Counted from the stretch's first letter, positions 1-9,143 are shown. The stretch is 64,000 bases of DNA from Haloferax marisrubri (GCF_001469875.2 NZ_LOPW02000004.1:62001-126000), one strand, 5' to 3'. Notes: generated by a model not told the origin, from the sequence alone. Numbers and translations are program-made.

Positions 1-253
1 CGTACGGCTTGTTCGTCTCGACCGCGGTCGCGGCCACGAGCGGGACCGCGCCGAGCGCGACGCCCGCGAGCTTGTCGTCGTCCGCGACGCGCTCCGCGAA
101 CGCTTCGGCGATGAGCTTCAGACACCGGGGATCGGTCTCGAAGAGGTACTTGTCCACGTAGTAGCTCGACGTGCCGCCGTGAGAGAGTTCGAACTCGCCG
201 AACTGGACCGCGTCAGCGGCTCGAAGCGCCTCGATGAGTGCTGCGTTCGCCAT
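1..253 (-). CDS. pyrE2: Orotate phosphoribosyltransferase PyrE2 (N-terminal part, runs off window)
   Basis: Only the first 84 codons lie in the window; the gene continues past position 1. The enzyme joins orotate to PRPP to make OMP in de novo pyrimidine synthesis. The visible N-terminus ([10 protein letters not shown], then [20 protein letters not shown]) is the substrate-binding beginning of haloarchaeal OPRT and looks almost identical to the H. volcanii PyrE2 I know. The PRPP-binding loop would lie outside the window. The start at 253 is the only sensible ATG. A TTAAG box-A-like element at about 283-288 sits the right distance upstream for a leaderless transcript. It is divergent from the Nudix remnant. 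Confidence 0.93.
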
Positions 254-304
254 CTTGTTTCGAGAGGGTTCAGGGAGGCGCTTAAGCGGGTTGGTTCGGG
301 GTGG

Positions 305-688
305 GTGGCACAAATAGTCGGCTGTACCCGAGAGATATATCATCCAACCTGTGAGAGAATATGTGAACTCGTTCTCCGATCCGGACCACCTGCGGAACAC
401 GGCAAAGACTGGCTGGCTGTGGCTCGACAGAAAACCGAGTCACTTCTCGATACCTCAGTCGTCTTAGAGAAGGTTGAGTTCGTCCGCTGTATCGAGTTTC
501 AATCCGCGGACGCGGACGACGGACGCACCACGATGCACAACGTGGTCTTTCGTGCTTCAGTATCTGATGATGTAGTTATTGAGGAGACACAGAAACAGGA
601 AGACCGGGTGCTTAGCTGGTTTGCAGGAGTTCCTGAGAAACAGGAAGGTGACGTTGCCGACGATATTCGACATTTCGTGGAGAACTGA
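305..688 (+). pseudogene. Truncated Nudix-like protein with degenerate Nudix box
   Basis: An open frame of about 127 codons from a GTG at 305. Its C-terminal half matches the pattern of haloarchaeal Nudix hydrolases: a strand like VEFVRCIEF, then GRTTMHNVVFRA, then SWFAGVPE and a final DDIRHFVEN helix. The region where the Nudix box (Gx5Ex7REUxEExGU) should be reads [20 protein letters not shown], so the catalytic RE and EE residues are RQ and ES. The N-terminal strands of the fold are missing. Base composition is clearly lower in GC than the neighbours. I infer a decaying, N-terminally truncated gene that is probably inactive. It could still be an expressed non-catalytic protein; the start is uncertain. 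Confidence 0.45.
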
Positions 689-746
689 CGTGGCGAGGTC
701 CGGTTAAACCGGTTCAGCAATCGTTCTGTTACTGTACTGCGAGCGA

Positions 747-776
747 GGCCGAAGGCCGAGTCTCGCCGCCTTTTTT
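747..776 (+). terminator. Hairpin plus T-run after the Nudix remnant
   Basis: A short inverted repeat (GGCC-gaa-GGCC, 747-757) is followed by a run of six T at 771-776. T-runs are the main archaeal termination signal. It would end transcription coming from the Nudix remnant toward carS. Confidence 0.45.
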
Positions 777-797
777 CCTCCAGGTTTTTCAAGGAGC

Positions 798-830
798 GGG
801 TCGCCGGAGGCGACCCCGACGCAGAAAAAA
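798..830 (-). terminator. carS terminator: T-run and 8-bp hairpin
   Basis: Read on the minus strand, six T at 830-825 lie just after the carS stop codon. They are followed by a perfect 8-bp hairpin (GGGTCGCC / GGCGACCC, 798-805 and 809-816, 3-nt loop). The position and T-run fit an archaeal terminator for carS. The hairpin may also shield the convergent transcript. Confidence 0.5.
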
Positions 831-835
831 GTGGG

Positions 836-1378
836 TCACCACGGCTCGTTTTTCAGCCCGAGGAGGTACGCGCCGACGTTGGTGACGACGTGGAGCACGG
901 GCGTCATCACGAGCACGACCGCGAGCACGGGCAGGGTGAACGTCGCCGAGAACCAACCGGGCGCGGCGACGAACGCGAGGACGAGCGCGCCGACGACGAA
1001 GTCGAGTTGGTCGAGGCCGGGGAAGGCGGCACCGCGTTCGCGGCCCGAGCGGCGCTTGAGGAACGACGCGCCGATGTCGCCGAGCATCGCGCCGAGCGCG
1101 AGGCCGAACCCGGCGGCGAGGGGGAACGTCGGGAGCGAGACGCCGAGCGCGCCCGAGACCGCGGGCCCGACGGCGTTGAGGACGACGGCGAGGAGCGTCC
1201 CGGCCAGCGTCCCGGCGGCGGTGCCGCGCCACGTCTTGCCGTCCCCGAGGACGCGTCGGCCGCCCCACGTGCGCCCGCCGTCGATGGGGCGACCGCCGCC
1301 CGCGAGGACGGCGGCGTTGTTCGGCACGTACGCGGGCAACATCGCCCAGAAGGCGGTGGCGACGAGAGAGACGACCAT
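836..1378 (-). CDS. carS: CDP-archaeol synthase CarS
   Basis: A 180-residue integral membrane enzyme that activates the ether lipid intermediate (unsaturated archaetidic acid) with CTP to form CDP-archaeol, the branch point for polar head groups. Visible family features are PNN at residues 19-21, GDGKTWRG at 45-52, and the cytoplasmic loop [20 protein letters not shown] (97-116) ending in PGLDQLD, within about four to five membrane segments. The start at 1378 gives the normal family N-terminus ([15 protein letters not shown]); longer in-frame extensions are not membrane-like. It stands alone, divergent from the proline dehydrogenase gene. Confidence 0.93.
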   Translation of the reverse strand: MVVSLVATAFWAMLPAYVPNNAAVLAGGGRPIDGGRTWGGRRVLGDGKTWRGTAAGTLAGTLLAVVLNAVGPAVSGALGVSLPTFPLAAGFGLALGAMLGDIGASFLKRRSGRERGAAFPGLDQLDFVVGALVLAFVAAPGWFSATFTLPVLAVVLVMTPVLHVVTNVGAYLLGLKNEPW

Positions 1379-1504
1379 ACCGACCCGTCGGCGGCGAGGA
1401 ATGTAAGTTCCGACGGTTCGTCGCCGGGCGAGTCGCCGGAGTCGTTCGATTTCGTGTCCGAATCGATGATAACCCTCAATAGCTGACGGTCGCAATCGTT
1501 TATT

Positions 1505-2344
1505 ATGATTCCCCCCATCGCGAGCAGGTTCGTCGCGGGAGAGTCCGCGGCGGGAGCGCTCGACCACGCCCGACGGATGAACGACGACGGCGTGGCGGTC
1601 ATCCTCAACCTCCTCGGGGAGCACTACGACGAGCGCGCCCCCGCGGACGAGGACGCGGCGGCCTACGTCCGGCTCGTCGAGGACATCGCCTCGACCGGCA
1701 TCGACGCCTGCGTGTCGGTCAAACCCTCACAAATCGGCCTCGATGCGGGCGACCACGTGTTCGAGGAGAACTACCGGCGCATCGCCGAGGCGGCCGACGA
1801 GCACGGCGTCTTCCTGTGGTGCGACATGGAGGACCACGAGACGACCGACGTGACCCTCGACGCCTTCGAGGAACTCGCCCGCGAGTTCGACGGCGGGATG
1901 GGGCTGTGCGTGCAGGCGAACCTCAAGCGCACGCCAGAGGACCTCGAACGCCTCGCCGACGTGCCGGGGAAGATTCGCCTCGTCAAGGGCGCGTACGACG
2001 AGCCCGCCGCGGTCGCCCACAAGCAGAAATCGGCGGTCAACGAGGCGTACAAGGAACTCCTCGCGTACCTGTTTCGGGAGTACGACGGCGGTATCGCCGT
2101 CGGGAGCCACGACCCCGAGATGATAGCCTACGCGCGGGACCTCGGCGCGGAGTACGACCGCGACTACGAGGTGCAGATGCTCATGGGCGTGCGCGAGGAC
2201 GCCCAGCGCGAACTCGCCGCCGACGGCGTCGAGGTGTGGCAGTACGCGCCCTACGGCGACAAGTGGTTCTCGTACTTCTATCGCCGGGTCCGCGAGCGCA
2301 AGGAAAACGCCCTGTTCGCGCTCCGGGCCGTCGTCGGCGTCTGA
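1505..2344 (+). CDS. Proline dehydrogenase (PutA-type PRODH domain)
   Basis: A 279-residue single-domain FAD enzyme predicted to oxidise proline to pyrroline-5-carboxylate. PRODH TIM-barrel motifs appear in order: SVKPSQIGL (71-79), DMED (107-110), RLVKGAY (158-164), EVQMLMGV (222-229) and the substrate-binding helix [16 protein letters not shown] (250-265). Length matches monofunctional archaeal and Gram-positive enzymes, which lack the P5C dehydrogenase half of bacterial PutA. The ATG at 1505 follows an AT-rich stretch after a 126-bp divergent intergenic region shared with carS. No P5C dehydrogenase gene is nearby, so that partner must lie elsewhere. Confidence 0.92.
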   Translation: MIPPIASRFVAGESAAGALDHARRMNDDGVAVILNLLGEHYDERAPADEDAAAYVRLVEDIASTGIDACVSVKPSQIGLDAGDHVFEENYRRIAEAADEHGVFLWCDMEDHETTDVTLDAFEELAREFDGGMGLCVQANLKRTPEDLERLADVPGKIRLVKGAYDEPAAVAHKQKSAVNEAYKELLAYLFREYDGGIAVGSHDPEMIAYARDLGAEYDRDYEVQMLMGVREDAQRELAADGVEVWQYAPYGDKWFSYFYRRVRERKENALFALRAVVGV

Positions 2345-2425
2345 GCGAGCGCTGGAACGCGGCGCGTGTCTCTCGTCCCACACTAGAAATCCCCTTATGC
2401 CCGCGGGTTCACGTACCCGATATCA

Positions 2426-3070
2426 ATGTCCTCGTGGAGACGCGATTTTGCCAGCGGCCTCGTGGTCCTCGTCCCGCTCATCGTCATTCTGTACATCCTC
2501 GCACTCTTCTACAACGCTATCGTCAGGATACCCTACGTCGCGACGCTCCTGGAGTTCCCCGATCAGTACGCCTACCTCTCGGAGGTGTTCGGCTTCTTCG
2601 TCGCCATCGTCATCTTCCTGCTTTTGATTCTCTCGGTCGGCTACCTGATGCGGACGACGGCCGGCCGCCTGCTCGAATCCGGCCTCGACGCATCGATGAA
2701 CAAGGTCCCGCTCGTTCGCGTCGTCTACAACGCTTCTAAGCTCGCGGTCGAAACCGCGCTCACTGGCACCGAAGACCTCCAGAAGCCGGTCCGTCTCGAG
2801 ACGTGGCCGGGCATCCGCATGACCGCGTTCAAGACGGGCAAGACGACCAAAGACGGCAAGGAGATCATCTTCATGCCGACCGCGCCGAACATCACCACCG
2901 GGTTCGTGATGGAAGTCGACCCCGAAGATATCGAGGAGACCGGCGAGAAGGTCGAAGAGGCCCTCACGCGCGTTCTCTCGGCCGGGTTCGCCGAGCAGGA
3001 CCACGTCGACGAGTTCGACATCGAAGTGACCGAAGAGTCCGGCGACGGGCGAGTCGTCGCCGACGAGTAA
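2426..3070 (+). CDS. DUF502 family membrane protein
   Basis: 214 residues. After an arginine-bearing N-terminus (MSSWRRDFASG) come two hydrophobic segments, about residues 11-34 and 50-76. They are followed by a soluble domain with the DUF502 landmarks: NKVPLVRVVYNASK, then LETWPGIRMTAFKTG, and a late motif PTAPNITTGFVMEV. The family is widespread in bacteria, archaea and plants (the LCV/COV proteins) and no enzymatic activity is established. It is monocistronic here and convergent with ilvE. I assign family only, not function. Confidence 0.85.
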   Translation: MSSWRRDFASGLVVLVPLIVILYILALFYNAIVRIPYVATLLEFPDQYAYLSEVFGFFVAIVIFLLLILSVGYLMRTTAGRLLESGLDASMNKVPLVRVVYNASKLAVETALTGTEDLQKPVRLETWPGIRMTAFKTGKTTKDGKEIIFMPTAPNITTGFVMEVDPEDIEETGEKVEEALTRVLSAGFAEQDHVDEFDIEVTEESGDGRVVADE

Positions 3071-3130
3071 GGCTCGCGCCCGCGCCGGCGAGCGGCGGGC
3101 GTCGCTATCGACTCGCGGCGGGACCGCGAC

Positions 3131-3140
3131 AAAAAGAAAA
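3131..3140 (-). terminator. T-rich terminator after ilvE
   Basis: On the minus strand the sequence TTTTCTTTTT follows the ilvE stop codon by about two dozen bases. This fits a U-tract archaeal terminator. It also lies between the two convergent genes (DUF502 gene and ilvE). Confidence 0.5.
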
Positions 3141-3163
3141 CTCGTTTTCGCGGGCGTCTCGGG

Positions 3164-4102
3164 TTACTGCTCGTCGACGTAGGTGAACCACTCTTCGTGG
3201 TCGTCGGTGCGGCGCTCCACGAGGTCGAAGAAGGCGGACTGGAGTTCCTCCGTGACCGGGCCGCGGGTGCCCTCGCCGATGACGACGTTGTCGACCTTGC
3301 GGATGGGAGTCACTTCGGCGGCGCTGCCGGTGAAGAACAGCTCGTCGGCCGTGTTGAGTTCGCCGCGACTGATGGTCGCGCTGTCGTCGACCTCGTAGCC
3401 GCGCTCGCGGGCGAGCGTGATGACGGTGTCGCGGGTGATGCCGTCGAGGATGCTCTGGGAGAGACCGGGGGTGTAAATCTTCCCGTCGCGGACCATGAAG
3501 ATGTTCTCGCCGGGACCCTCGGCGACGTTGCCCTCCTTGTTCAGGACGATGGCTTCGACGTAGCCGTTGCGGCGGGCTTCCTCGCCCGCGAGCATGGAGT
3601 TCACGTAGAGTCCGGTCGTCTTCGCGTTCGTCGGAATCTGGCTGGAGGCGTGCTTGCGCCACGACGAGACCATCACGTCGACGCCGTTTTCGAGGGCGTC
3701 CTCGCCGAGGTAGGTTCCCCACGGCCACGCCGCGATAGCGACCTCGGTCGGGTTGTCCTTGGGGCTGACGCCGAGCGAGTCGTAGCCGTAGAACGCGATG
3801 GGACGGATGTAGCCGCCGTCGAGGTCGTTGCGCCGGATGACTTCCAGCGTCGCCTCGGTGAGTTCCTCGCGCGTGTAGGGAATCTCCATGTCGTAGGGCT
3901 TCGCGGACTGATAGAGCCGTTCGAGGTGCTCCTCCCAGCGGAAGATAGCCGGGCCGCGGTCGGTGTCGTAGGCGCGAACCCCCTCGAAGACGCCCGTCCC
4001 GTAGTGGAGACCGTGGGTGAGGACGTGCACCGTCGCGTCCTCCCAGTCCTTGTACTCTCCACTCTGCCAGATCGTCGAGACATCCATCTCTTCAAATCCC
4101 AT
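3164..4102 (-). CDS. ilvE: Branched-chain amino acid aminotransferase
   Basis: A 312-residue fold-type IV PLP enzyme that interconverts Leu, Ile and Val with their 2-oxo acids using glutamate/2-oxoglutarate. Diagnostic segments are LHYGTGVFEGVRAY (32-45), the PLP-lysine region NAKTTGLYVNSMLAG (K161 by alignment to E. coli IlvE K159) and the phosphate-binding EGPGENIF (195-202). Length is typical. The start at 4102 is followed by the normal early motif IWQSGEYKDWEDA. It lies between two plus-strand genes and appears monocistronic. Confidence 0.94.
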   Translation of the reverse strand: MGFEEMDVSTIWQSGEYKDWEDATVHVLTHGLHYGTGVFEGVRAYDTDRGPAIFRWEEHLERLYQSAKPYDMEIPYTREELTEATLEVIRRNDLDGGYIRPIAFYGYDSLGVSPKDNPTEVAIAAWPWGTYLGEDALENGVDVMVSSWRKHASSQIPTNAKTTGLYVNSMLAGEEARRNGYVEAIVLNKEGNVAEGPGENIFMVRDGKIYTPGLSQSILDGITRDTVITLARERGYEVDDSATISRGELNTADELFFTGSAAEVTPIRKVDNVVIGEGTRGPVTEELQSAFFDLVERRTDDHEEWFTYVDEQ

Positions 4103-4192
4103 GTAGTGGCCTTCGGCGGCCCCCCTCTAAAATCATGACGACCCGACCACCGCGTCCCCGGCGGTTTTGTCCGCGGGCCGCCATGACGGGGT

Positions 4193-5083
4193 ATGAGCCT
4201 CGAATCCGTCGCGGTCACGGGCGGGACCGGAAACCTCGGCCCGACCGTCGTCGCCCACCTCCGCGCGAGCGGCTACACCGTCACGAATCTCTCGCGGCAC
4301 AGCGAGTCGTCGCTCGCGGACCACGACTACCGCGTGAGCGCGCTCGACCCGGGCGACCTCACCGCGGCGCTCAGCGATGTCGACGCCGACGCAGTCGTCC
4401 ACCTCGGAACCATCTCGACGCCGACGAACGACCCCGGCCACCGCGTCTTCGAGAGCAACGTCCAATCGACCTACGTCGTCCTCGAAGTCGCCGCCGCGCT
4501 CGGCATCGACCGCGTGGTCGTCGCCTCCAGCATGAGCGCCATCGGCGGAAGCTTCGAACCCGACCCCGCTCGAATCGACTTCCTCCCGGTGGACGAGACC
4601 CACCGCGCGACGCCCTCGAACCCCTACGGCCTCGGGAAGTACGTCGCCGAGCAGACCGCCGCGGGGTTCGTCCGCCGCGACGACGCCCCGGAGACGGTCG
4701 CCAGCCTCCGGTTCCCGTGGATGCCGAGCGAGGAGGAGGCGAGACAAACGTTCGCCGAGGCCGACCGCTCGCTGTCGGGACTGCGGGACGCCGGGCACTT
4801 CCACACCGCGCGCAACACGCTCTTTTCGTACCTCGGCAGAGAGGACGCCGCGAGGCTCGTCCGCCGGGCGCTCGAAGCCGACTTCGGGGGGCACGAGGTG
4901 TTCTGGGCCGCGGCCGCCGACACCTCGACGACCGTCGAGTCAGCGACAGTCGCCCGCGAGGTCTACCCCGGCGCGGAGACCAGAGGGTCGCTTTCGGGCC
5001 ACGAAGCGCTCGTCTCGACCGAGAAGGCGGAGCGGCTGCTCGGGTGGGAGCCGACGTGGTCGTGGCGCGACGGGCGCGCGTGA
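4193..5083 (+). CDS. NAD(P)-dependent epimerase/dehydratase (extended SDR)
   Basis: 296 residues. The N-terminal Rossmann nucleotide-binding loop reads TGGTGNLG (G10xxG13xxG16). The catalytic pair of extended SDRs is present as Y145 and K149 in NPYGLGKY, with a Ser-rich strand ASSMSAIGG (111-119) supplying the catalytic Ser/Thr. The nucleotide-sugar epimerase-like architecture is clear but the substrate cannot be read from sequence. No sugar-pathway genes are adjacent. It starts about 90 bp from the divergent ilvE start, so the two promoters share a short region. Confidence 0.85.
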   Translation: MSLESVAVTGGTGNLGPTVVAHLRASGYTVTNLSRHSESSLADHDYRVSALDPGDLTAALSDVDADAVVHLGTISTPTNDPGHRVFESNVQSTYVVLEVAAALGIDRVVVASSMSAIGGSFEPDPARIDFLPVDETHRATPSNPYGLGKYVAEQTAAGFVRRDDAPETVASLRFPWMPSEEEARQTFAEADRSLSGLRDAGHFHTARNTLFSYLGREDAARLVRRALEADFGGHEVFWAAAADTSTTVESATVAREVYPGAETRGSLSGHEALVSTEKAERLLGWEPTWSWRDGRA

Positions 5084-5114
5084 GAAGGTAAATCGGGGCG
5101 ACCGACTCGGTCGC

Positions 5115-5804
5115 TCAGACGAGTTCGTCGATGAGGCCGTCGCCGTCGACGAAGGCGAAGCCGTGTCGGTCGGCGTAGTCGCGGGCGGCGTCCTTCGAGA
5201 GGGCCGCGCCGGTCTCGTCGTCGAGCATCTCGCAGACGACGACCGCGGGCGGGATACCAGCCTCGTCGGCCAAGGCGAGGCCGAGTTCGGTGTGGCCCTG
5301 CCGGTCCGAAAGCAGGTCCGGCGCGCCGCGGAGCAGGTGGACGTGGCCGGGCGCGCGGAACTCGCCGCCGAAGTCGTCGGCGTCGTACTCGCCGGCACGG
5401 GTGGCCTCGGCGACGGGCGCGAGCCGAGAGATGGTCATCGCGCGGTCGCGGTCGGTGATGCCCGTGAAGGAGTCGCGGTGGTTCACCGTGAAAGAGAACG
5501 ACGACCGCGAGTCGTACGCGAGGTCGTGAGACGACGCGGCCGGGTGGTCGAGCACGTCGTCCATGAACGGGAGGCCGAGGGACTCGGACACGTCGTTCGG
5601 GAGGGCGACGCAGACGAGACCGCCGGCGTCGTTGCGCATCCGGGCCACGTCGGCGGAGCCGACCGCGCCCGCGGGGTAGACGAGGTCGGTCTCGCCCTCG
5701 CGGTCGTCGAAGTCGTGGATGAGCACCGGTTCGCCGGCGCGGAAGGCGTCGAGAACGCGTGAGACGGCGTCGAAGTCGCCGGCCGACTCGGCAGTTCGGC
5801 TCAT
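5115..5804 (-). CDS. ribB: 3,4-dihydroxy-2-butanone-4-phosphate synthase RibB
   Basis: A 229-residue enzyme converting ribulose 5-phosphate to formate and L-3,4-dihydroxy-2-butanone 4-phosphate, the four-carbon donor of the riboflavin ring. The acidic metal/substrate loop is visible at the N-terminus ([13 protein letters not shown], 30-42), followed by the conserved [20 protein letters not shown] block and the late motif [17 protein letters not shown]. Its ATG overlaps the stop of the upstream rbkR gene by four bases (ATGA), which implies translational coupling. It is therefore placed under the control of the regulator/kinase encoded by its neighbour. Confidence 0.94.
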   Translation of the reverse strand: MSRTAESAGDFDAVSRVLDAFRAGEPVLIHDFDDREGETDLVYPAGAVGSADVARMRNDAGGLVCVALPNDVSESLGLPFMDDVLDHPAASSHDLAYDSRSSFSFTVNHRDSFTGITDRDRAMTISRLAPVAEATRAGEYDADDFGGEFRAPGHVHLLRGAPDLLSDRQGHTELGLALADEAGIPPAVVVCEMLDDETGAALSKDAARDYADRHGFAFVDGDGLIDELV

Positions 5805-6514
5805 TCGTACTCCGCCTCCTCGACGCGGACCGTGACCGCGTCGCCGTCGTCGAGGTCGAGTTCGTCGCGGAGCTTATCCGGCGCGATTATCTCCAGTTGC
5901 GACTCGTCGTGGTGGGTCCGCTCGGGGACGATGATGTGGACCGGCTCGTAGGATTCGTCGCCGACCGCGACGGAGGCGGCGTAACACGTCGCCGGGCCGA
6001 AGGTGCGCTCGTCGTCCTCCCAGCCGTCGATGGGAACCGCGTCGAGGGCGGTCATCCCGGCGCGGGCGCGGACCGCGTCGTCGTCGAGGCGGACGTTCAG
6101 CGTGCCGGGGAACGGCTCGTAGCCGAGTCGGTCTTTGAACTGCTCCATGTAGCCCGAAAGCGAGATGTAGTGGCGGCCCTCGCCCATTCCCCCGGTGACC
6201 TCGCCGTCGAGGACGACCATAGAGGGCGTCTCGAAGATGCGCCGGTAGTCGGCGTACTCCTTTCTGAGCGCGGACTCGCCCGCGTCGGTGATGGTTATCC
6301 ACTGGCCGTCGGCGACGACCTCGCGGTCGATGAAGTCGGCCTCTTCGAGGCGCTGGAGGCGGCGCGATGCCGTCTGGTTCGACACGTCGAGTCGATTCGC
6401 GACGCCGGAACAGGAGAGCTTGACCGGGCCGGAGCGCCCGCCGTCGAGCGCGACGAGCTTGAGCGTGGCCAACTCGTCGTACCCGACCGCCGCGGCGACT
6501 GCCGATTCTGACAT
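5801..6514 (-). CDS. rbkR: RbkR: transcription regulator fused to CTP-dependent riboflavin kinase
   Basis: 237 residues with two domains. The N-terminal winged helix-turn-helix (about 12-75) includes a recognition-helix region [18 protein letters not shown]. The C-terminal archaeal CTP-dependent riboflavin kinase (about 100-225) carries [16 protein letters not shown] (104-119) and [10 protein letters not shown] (134-143). The family makes FMN from riboflavin and, in characterised archaea, represses riboflavin genes. A start at 6514 (MSESAV) removes an implausible 40-residue extension and places an inverted repeat about 30 bp upstream. First gene of the rbkR-ribB operon. The known family and the overlapping ribB support the assignment strongly. 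Confidence 0.94.
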   Translation of the reverse strand: MSESAVAAAVGYDELATLKLVALDGGRSGPVKLSCSGVANRLDVSNQTASRRLQRLEEADFIDREVVADGQWITITDAGESALRKEYADYRRIFETPSMVVLDGEVTGGMGEGRHYISLSGYMEQFKDRLGYEPFPGTLNVRLDDDAVRARAGMTALDAVPIDGWEDDERTFGPATCYAASVAVGDESYEPVHIIVPERTHHDESQLEIIAPDKLRDELDLDDGDAVTVRVEEAEYE

Positions 6515-6544
6515 ACTTCCCGCTTCGAACGCGCTCCCCATAAG

Positions 6545-6564
6545 CGTATCGTAAGTGAGATACG
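6545..6564. promoter_or_regulatory. Inverted repeat upstream of rbkR, candidate RbkR operator
   Basis: Arms CGTATC (6545-6550) and GATACG (6559-6564) are separated by 8 bp, 31 bp before the rbkR start codon. The position overlaps the expected promoter. Autoregulation by RbkR is known for the family; that this repeat is its site is my inference. Confidence 0.4.
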
Positions 6565-6982
6565 TTCCAAAAATGAGATGGCGTGACGGAGCGGTCGAAC
6601 GGACGCGACCGCCGTGGATACGCGACAGTTCCAATCACGGACGGGTAAGTCCGTCGGTCAGTCTACCGCGGTGAGAAGGGTATTCCGGGTTGAGCGCGGT
6701 CGTACCGCGTGATTCGACGAGCGGGGCGTCAGCCGCTGAAATCGGTCTGGTGCGTCTCACGGCCGGGGATTCGGTCCGCGGTCGGGGGCGATAGACCGGG
6801 ACCGAATCGGGGAACGTCGGGCCGAGTTGGGGCAAAGTGGAACGGGTCGGCGGCGCGTGCGACGGCAGGGGTACGCCGGGGGACCGCTGTGGGGTGAGCG
6901 ACGGGGTGACACCGTACGAGTAACACCGTACGTGCGATTCCGCGCGTTTCGGTCCGTCGGGGCCGGCGACCGAACGGCGACC
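6565..6982. other. 418-bp gene-free stretch between the zinc-finger gene and rbkR
   Basis: No reading frame here has a convincing protein pattern on either strand. The stretch holds a direct repeat ACACCGTACG at 6909-6918 and 6923-6932 (14-bp period) just downstream of the zinc-finger gene. Otherwise it is GC-rich sequence with scattered short palindromes such as CCGCGGTCGG near 6777. It may be a long 3' UTR of the zinc-finger gene plus the rbkR promoter; I see nothing else in it. Confidence 0.5.
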
Positions 6983-7135
6983 TCAGAGAGACGACGCTCT
7001 CCGCTCGGTGCTGACCTGTGAGATACCCGCGTTCGCCGAGCAACTGGGACACGCGTAGACGTTGCCGTCCTCGTCGCCGAAGACGCGGACGAAGTTGTTC
7101 GACACGAACGCATCGCAGTGGTTGCATTGACTCAT
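6983..7135 (-). CDS. 50-residue zinc-finger protein (DUF7563-like)
   Basis: A complete small gene of 51 codons. The protein starts MSQCNHCDAFVSNNFVRVFG and contains two CxxC knuckles: C4/C7 (CNHC) and C29/C32 (CPSC), spaced 21 residues apart, so one zinc-ribbon-like site. This pattern is that of the abundant haloarchaeal mini zinc-finger proteins; DUF7563 is my best match from memory. Such proteins often have regulatory roles in Haloferax but no specific function can be read here. A TATATC element near 7193-7200 and a perfect palindrome at 7206-7223 lie upstream. Independent of argS, which is divergent. Confidence 0.82.
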   Translation of the reverse strand: MSQCNHCDAFVSNNFVRVFGDEDGNVYACPSCSANAGISQVSTERRASSL

Positions 7136-7205
7136 GGGTGGGGTGGTGAGAGCGGCGGGTCGCCGCCCGTGATTTGAATGTCGTCCCCTTACGATATACC
7201 ACTAT

Positions 7206-7223
7206 TACCTTACTGGTAAGGTA
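7206..7223. promoter_or_regulatory. Perfect 18-bp palindrome, candidate operator
   Basis: TACCTTAC-TG-GTAAGGTA has 8-bp arms with a 2-bp centre. It lies in the divergent region between the zinc-finger gene and argS, directly next to the TATATC box read on the minus strand. This is the place where haloarchaeal activators or repressors bind. The binding protein is unknown. Confidence 0.5.
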
Positions 7224-7348
7224 CCGACGTGGGCGGCGCTAAGACCACCCCGAAAACCGAGGGAAACGAAGGTCCTCAACCGACGGGACCCGCGGGTCGC
7301 TCGGGCGGTTCGGAAAGGCCTTTAGCCGCCTATCGAGAATCCGCGTAC

Positions 7349-9112
7349 ATGTTCAGACAGTTCCGTGAGGAGGTCGAGACGGCGCTCTCTGCGGCGCTCT
7401 CGTCGCTCGACCTGCCCACCGACGACCTCGGGGTCGAGGAACCGCCGGAGGACGTACCCGCGACGCTCGCCTCCAGCGTCGCCTTCCGACTCGCCGGGGT
7501 CGTCGGCGCGCCGCCGCCGAAAATCGCCGCCGACATCGCCGAGGAACTCTCCGTCGAGGGCTACGACTACCTCGCCGCGGTCGACACGCAGGGGCCGTAC
7601 GTCAACTTCCACGTCTCCGACGCCTACTACGACGACACCCTCGAATCCGCCGCGGCCGACGAAGAGTACGGTCGCCTGCCCGCGACCGGCGACAGCGTCG
7701 TCGTCGAGCACACGAGCGCGAATCCGACCGGTCCGGTCCACGTCGGCCGCACCCGCAACCCGGTCATCGGCGACGCCGTCGCCAACCTGCTCGACTTCGC
7801 CGGCAACGACGTCGACCGCCACTACTACGTGAACGACGCCGGCCGCCAGATGGCCGTCTTCACGTGGGCCTACGAGACGTTCGACGAGGATGACCTCGAC
7901 AGCGAACCCGCACGGGAGCGCGTCGAGTACGACCTCGTCCGCTACTACCGCAAGGGCAACGCCTTCCTCGAAGAGGCCGACCCCGAGGACGTCGAACAGG
8001 CCGAAGCCGAAATCACCGAGATTCTCCAGGGCATCGAGGAGGGCGACGAGGAAACCTACGCCCGCGTCGAGACCGTAGTGGACCAGGTGCTCGGCGGCAT
8101 GCGCGAGTGTCTCGAACGCCTCCCCGCGGAGTTCGACGAGTTCGTCAAGGAGACGCGCTTCATGTTCGACGGGAGCACCCGCGACCTCGCAGAGCGTCTC
8201 AAGGAGACCGACCACGCCGTCTACGAGGAAGACGCGTGGCAGCTCGAACTCGAAGACTACGGCTTCGAGAAGAACCTCGTGTTCCTCCGGTCGGACGACA
8301 CCTCGCTGTACACGACGCGCGACCTCGCCCACCACGAGTGGAAGTTCGACAACTACGACCGCGCCGTGACCGTCCTCGGCGAGGACCACAAACTCCAGTC
8401 CGGCCAGCTCCGCGCCGCGCTCGACATCCTCGGCAACGACGTGGACAAACTGGAGAACGTCATCTACTCGTGGGTCAACCTCCCCGGCGGCGAGACGATG
8501 TCCACCCGCAAGGGGACGGGCGTCATGCTCGACGACCTCCTCGACGAGGCCATCGACCGCGCCCGCGACGAGGTCGAGACCCGCCTCGAAGGCCGCACCC
8601 GCGACGACGACCTCGACGACGCCGACATCGACCGCATCGCCCGGCAGGTCGGCATCGGCGCGGTCCGCTACGACATCGTCTCCAAGCAGCCCACGAAGAC
8701 CATCACCTTCGAGTGGGACCAGGCGCTCAACTTCGAGGCCCAGTCCGCGCCGTACATCCAGTACGTCCACGCGCGCTGTTGCGGCATCGCCGACGAGGCG
8801 GCCGCCGCCGGCCTCGACGCGAGCGAGGTCGACCCCGCCGTGCTGACGACCGACGCGGAGCGCGACCTGCTGGCGACCATCGCGCGGTTCCCCGCGGTCG
8901 TCGAGACCGCGGCCGACGACCTCGAACCCCACACCGTGGCGACGTTCGCCCGCGAACTCGCCGAGGTGTTCAACACCTTCTACCGCGAGTGCCCCGTGCT
9001 CGACGCCGACGAGGAGGTCGGCGCGGCCCGCCTCGCGCTCGTGGAGGCCTCGCGGAACGCGGTGGCGAACGCGCTCTCAATCGTGGGCGTGGAAGCGCCC
9101 GAGTCGATGTGA
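7349..9112 (+). CDS. argS: Arginyl-tRNA synthetase
   Basis: 587 residues, class I aminoacyl-tRNA synthetase charging tRNA-Arg. The N-terminal additional domain is followed by the catalytic Rossmann fold with the HIGH-equivalent HVGR (131-134) in [15 protein letters not shown]. The KMSKS-equivalent loop MSTRKG is at 384-389, and the C-terminal DALR anticodon-binding helices include [11 protein letters not shown]. The start at 7349 ([10 protein letters not shown]) is the normal family beginning; an in-frame extension to 7229 is low-complexity and unlike ArgS. A TTTAG element about 28 bp upstream suits a leaderless transcript. Confidence 0.96.
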   Translation: MFRQFREEVETALSAALSSLDLPTDDLGVEEPPEDVPATLASSVAFRLAGVVGAPPPKIAADIAEELSVEGYDYLAAVDTQGPYVNFHVSDAYYDDTLESAAADEEYGRLPATGDSVVVEHTSANPTGPVHVGRTRNPVIGDAVANLLDFAGNDVDRHYYVNDAGRQMAVFTWAYETFDEDDLDSEPARERVEYDLVRYYRKGNAFLEEADPEDVEQAEAEITEILQGIEEGDEETYARVETVVDQVLGGMRECLERLPAEFDEFVKETRFMFDGSTRDLAERLKETDHAVYEEDAWQLELEDYGFEKNLVFLRSDDTSLYTTRDLAHHEWKFDNYDRAVTVLGEDHKLQSGQLRAALDILGNDVDKLENVIYSWVNLPGGETMSTRKGTGVMLDDLLDEAIDRARDEVETRLEGRTRDDDLDDADIDRIARQVGIGAVRYDIVSKQPTKTITFEWDQALNFEAQSAPYIQYVHARCCGIADEAAAAGLDASEVDPAVLTTDAERDLLATIARFPAVVETAADDLEPHTVATFARELAEVFNTFYRECPVLDADEEVGAARLALVEASRNAVANALSIVGVEAPESM

Positions 9113-9143
9113 CCGCGGGCTAAGCGAGTTCTTCGGCGACGGC

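Noticed and set aside
831-1486. Plus-strand long frames opposite carS
   Set aside because: They are antisense shadows rich in Arg/Glu/Gly/Ala with no domain, opposite a clear membrane enzyme.
6729-7202. Minus-strand frame of 157 codons covering the zinc-finger gene
   Set aside because: It is arginine-rich, has no domain, and its beginning is just the out-of-frame reading of the small zinc-finger gene, which has clean CxxC knuckles.
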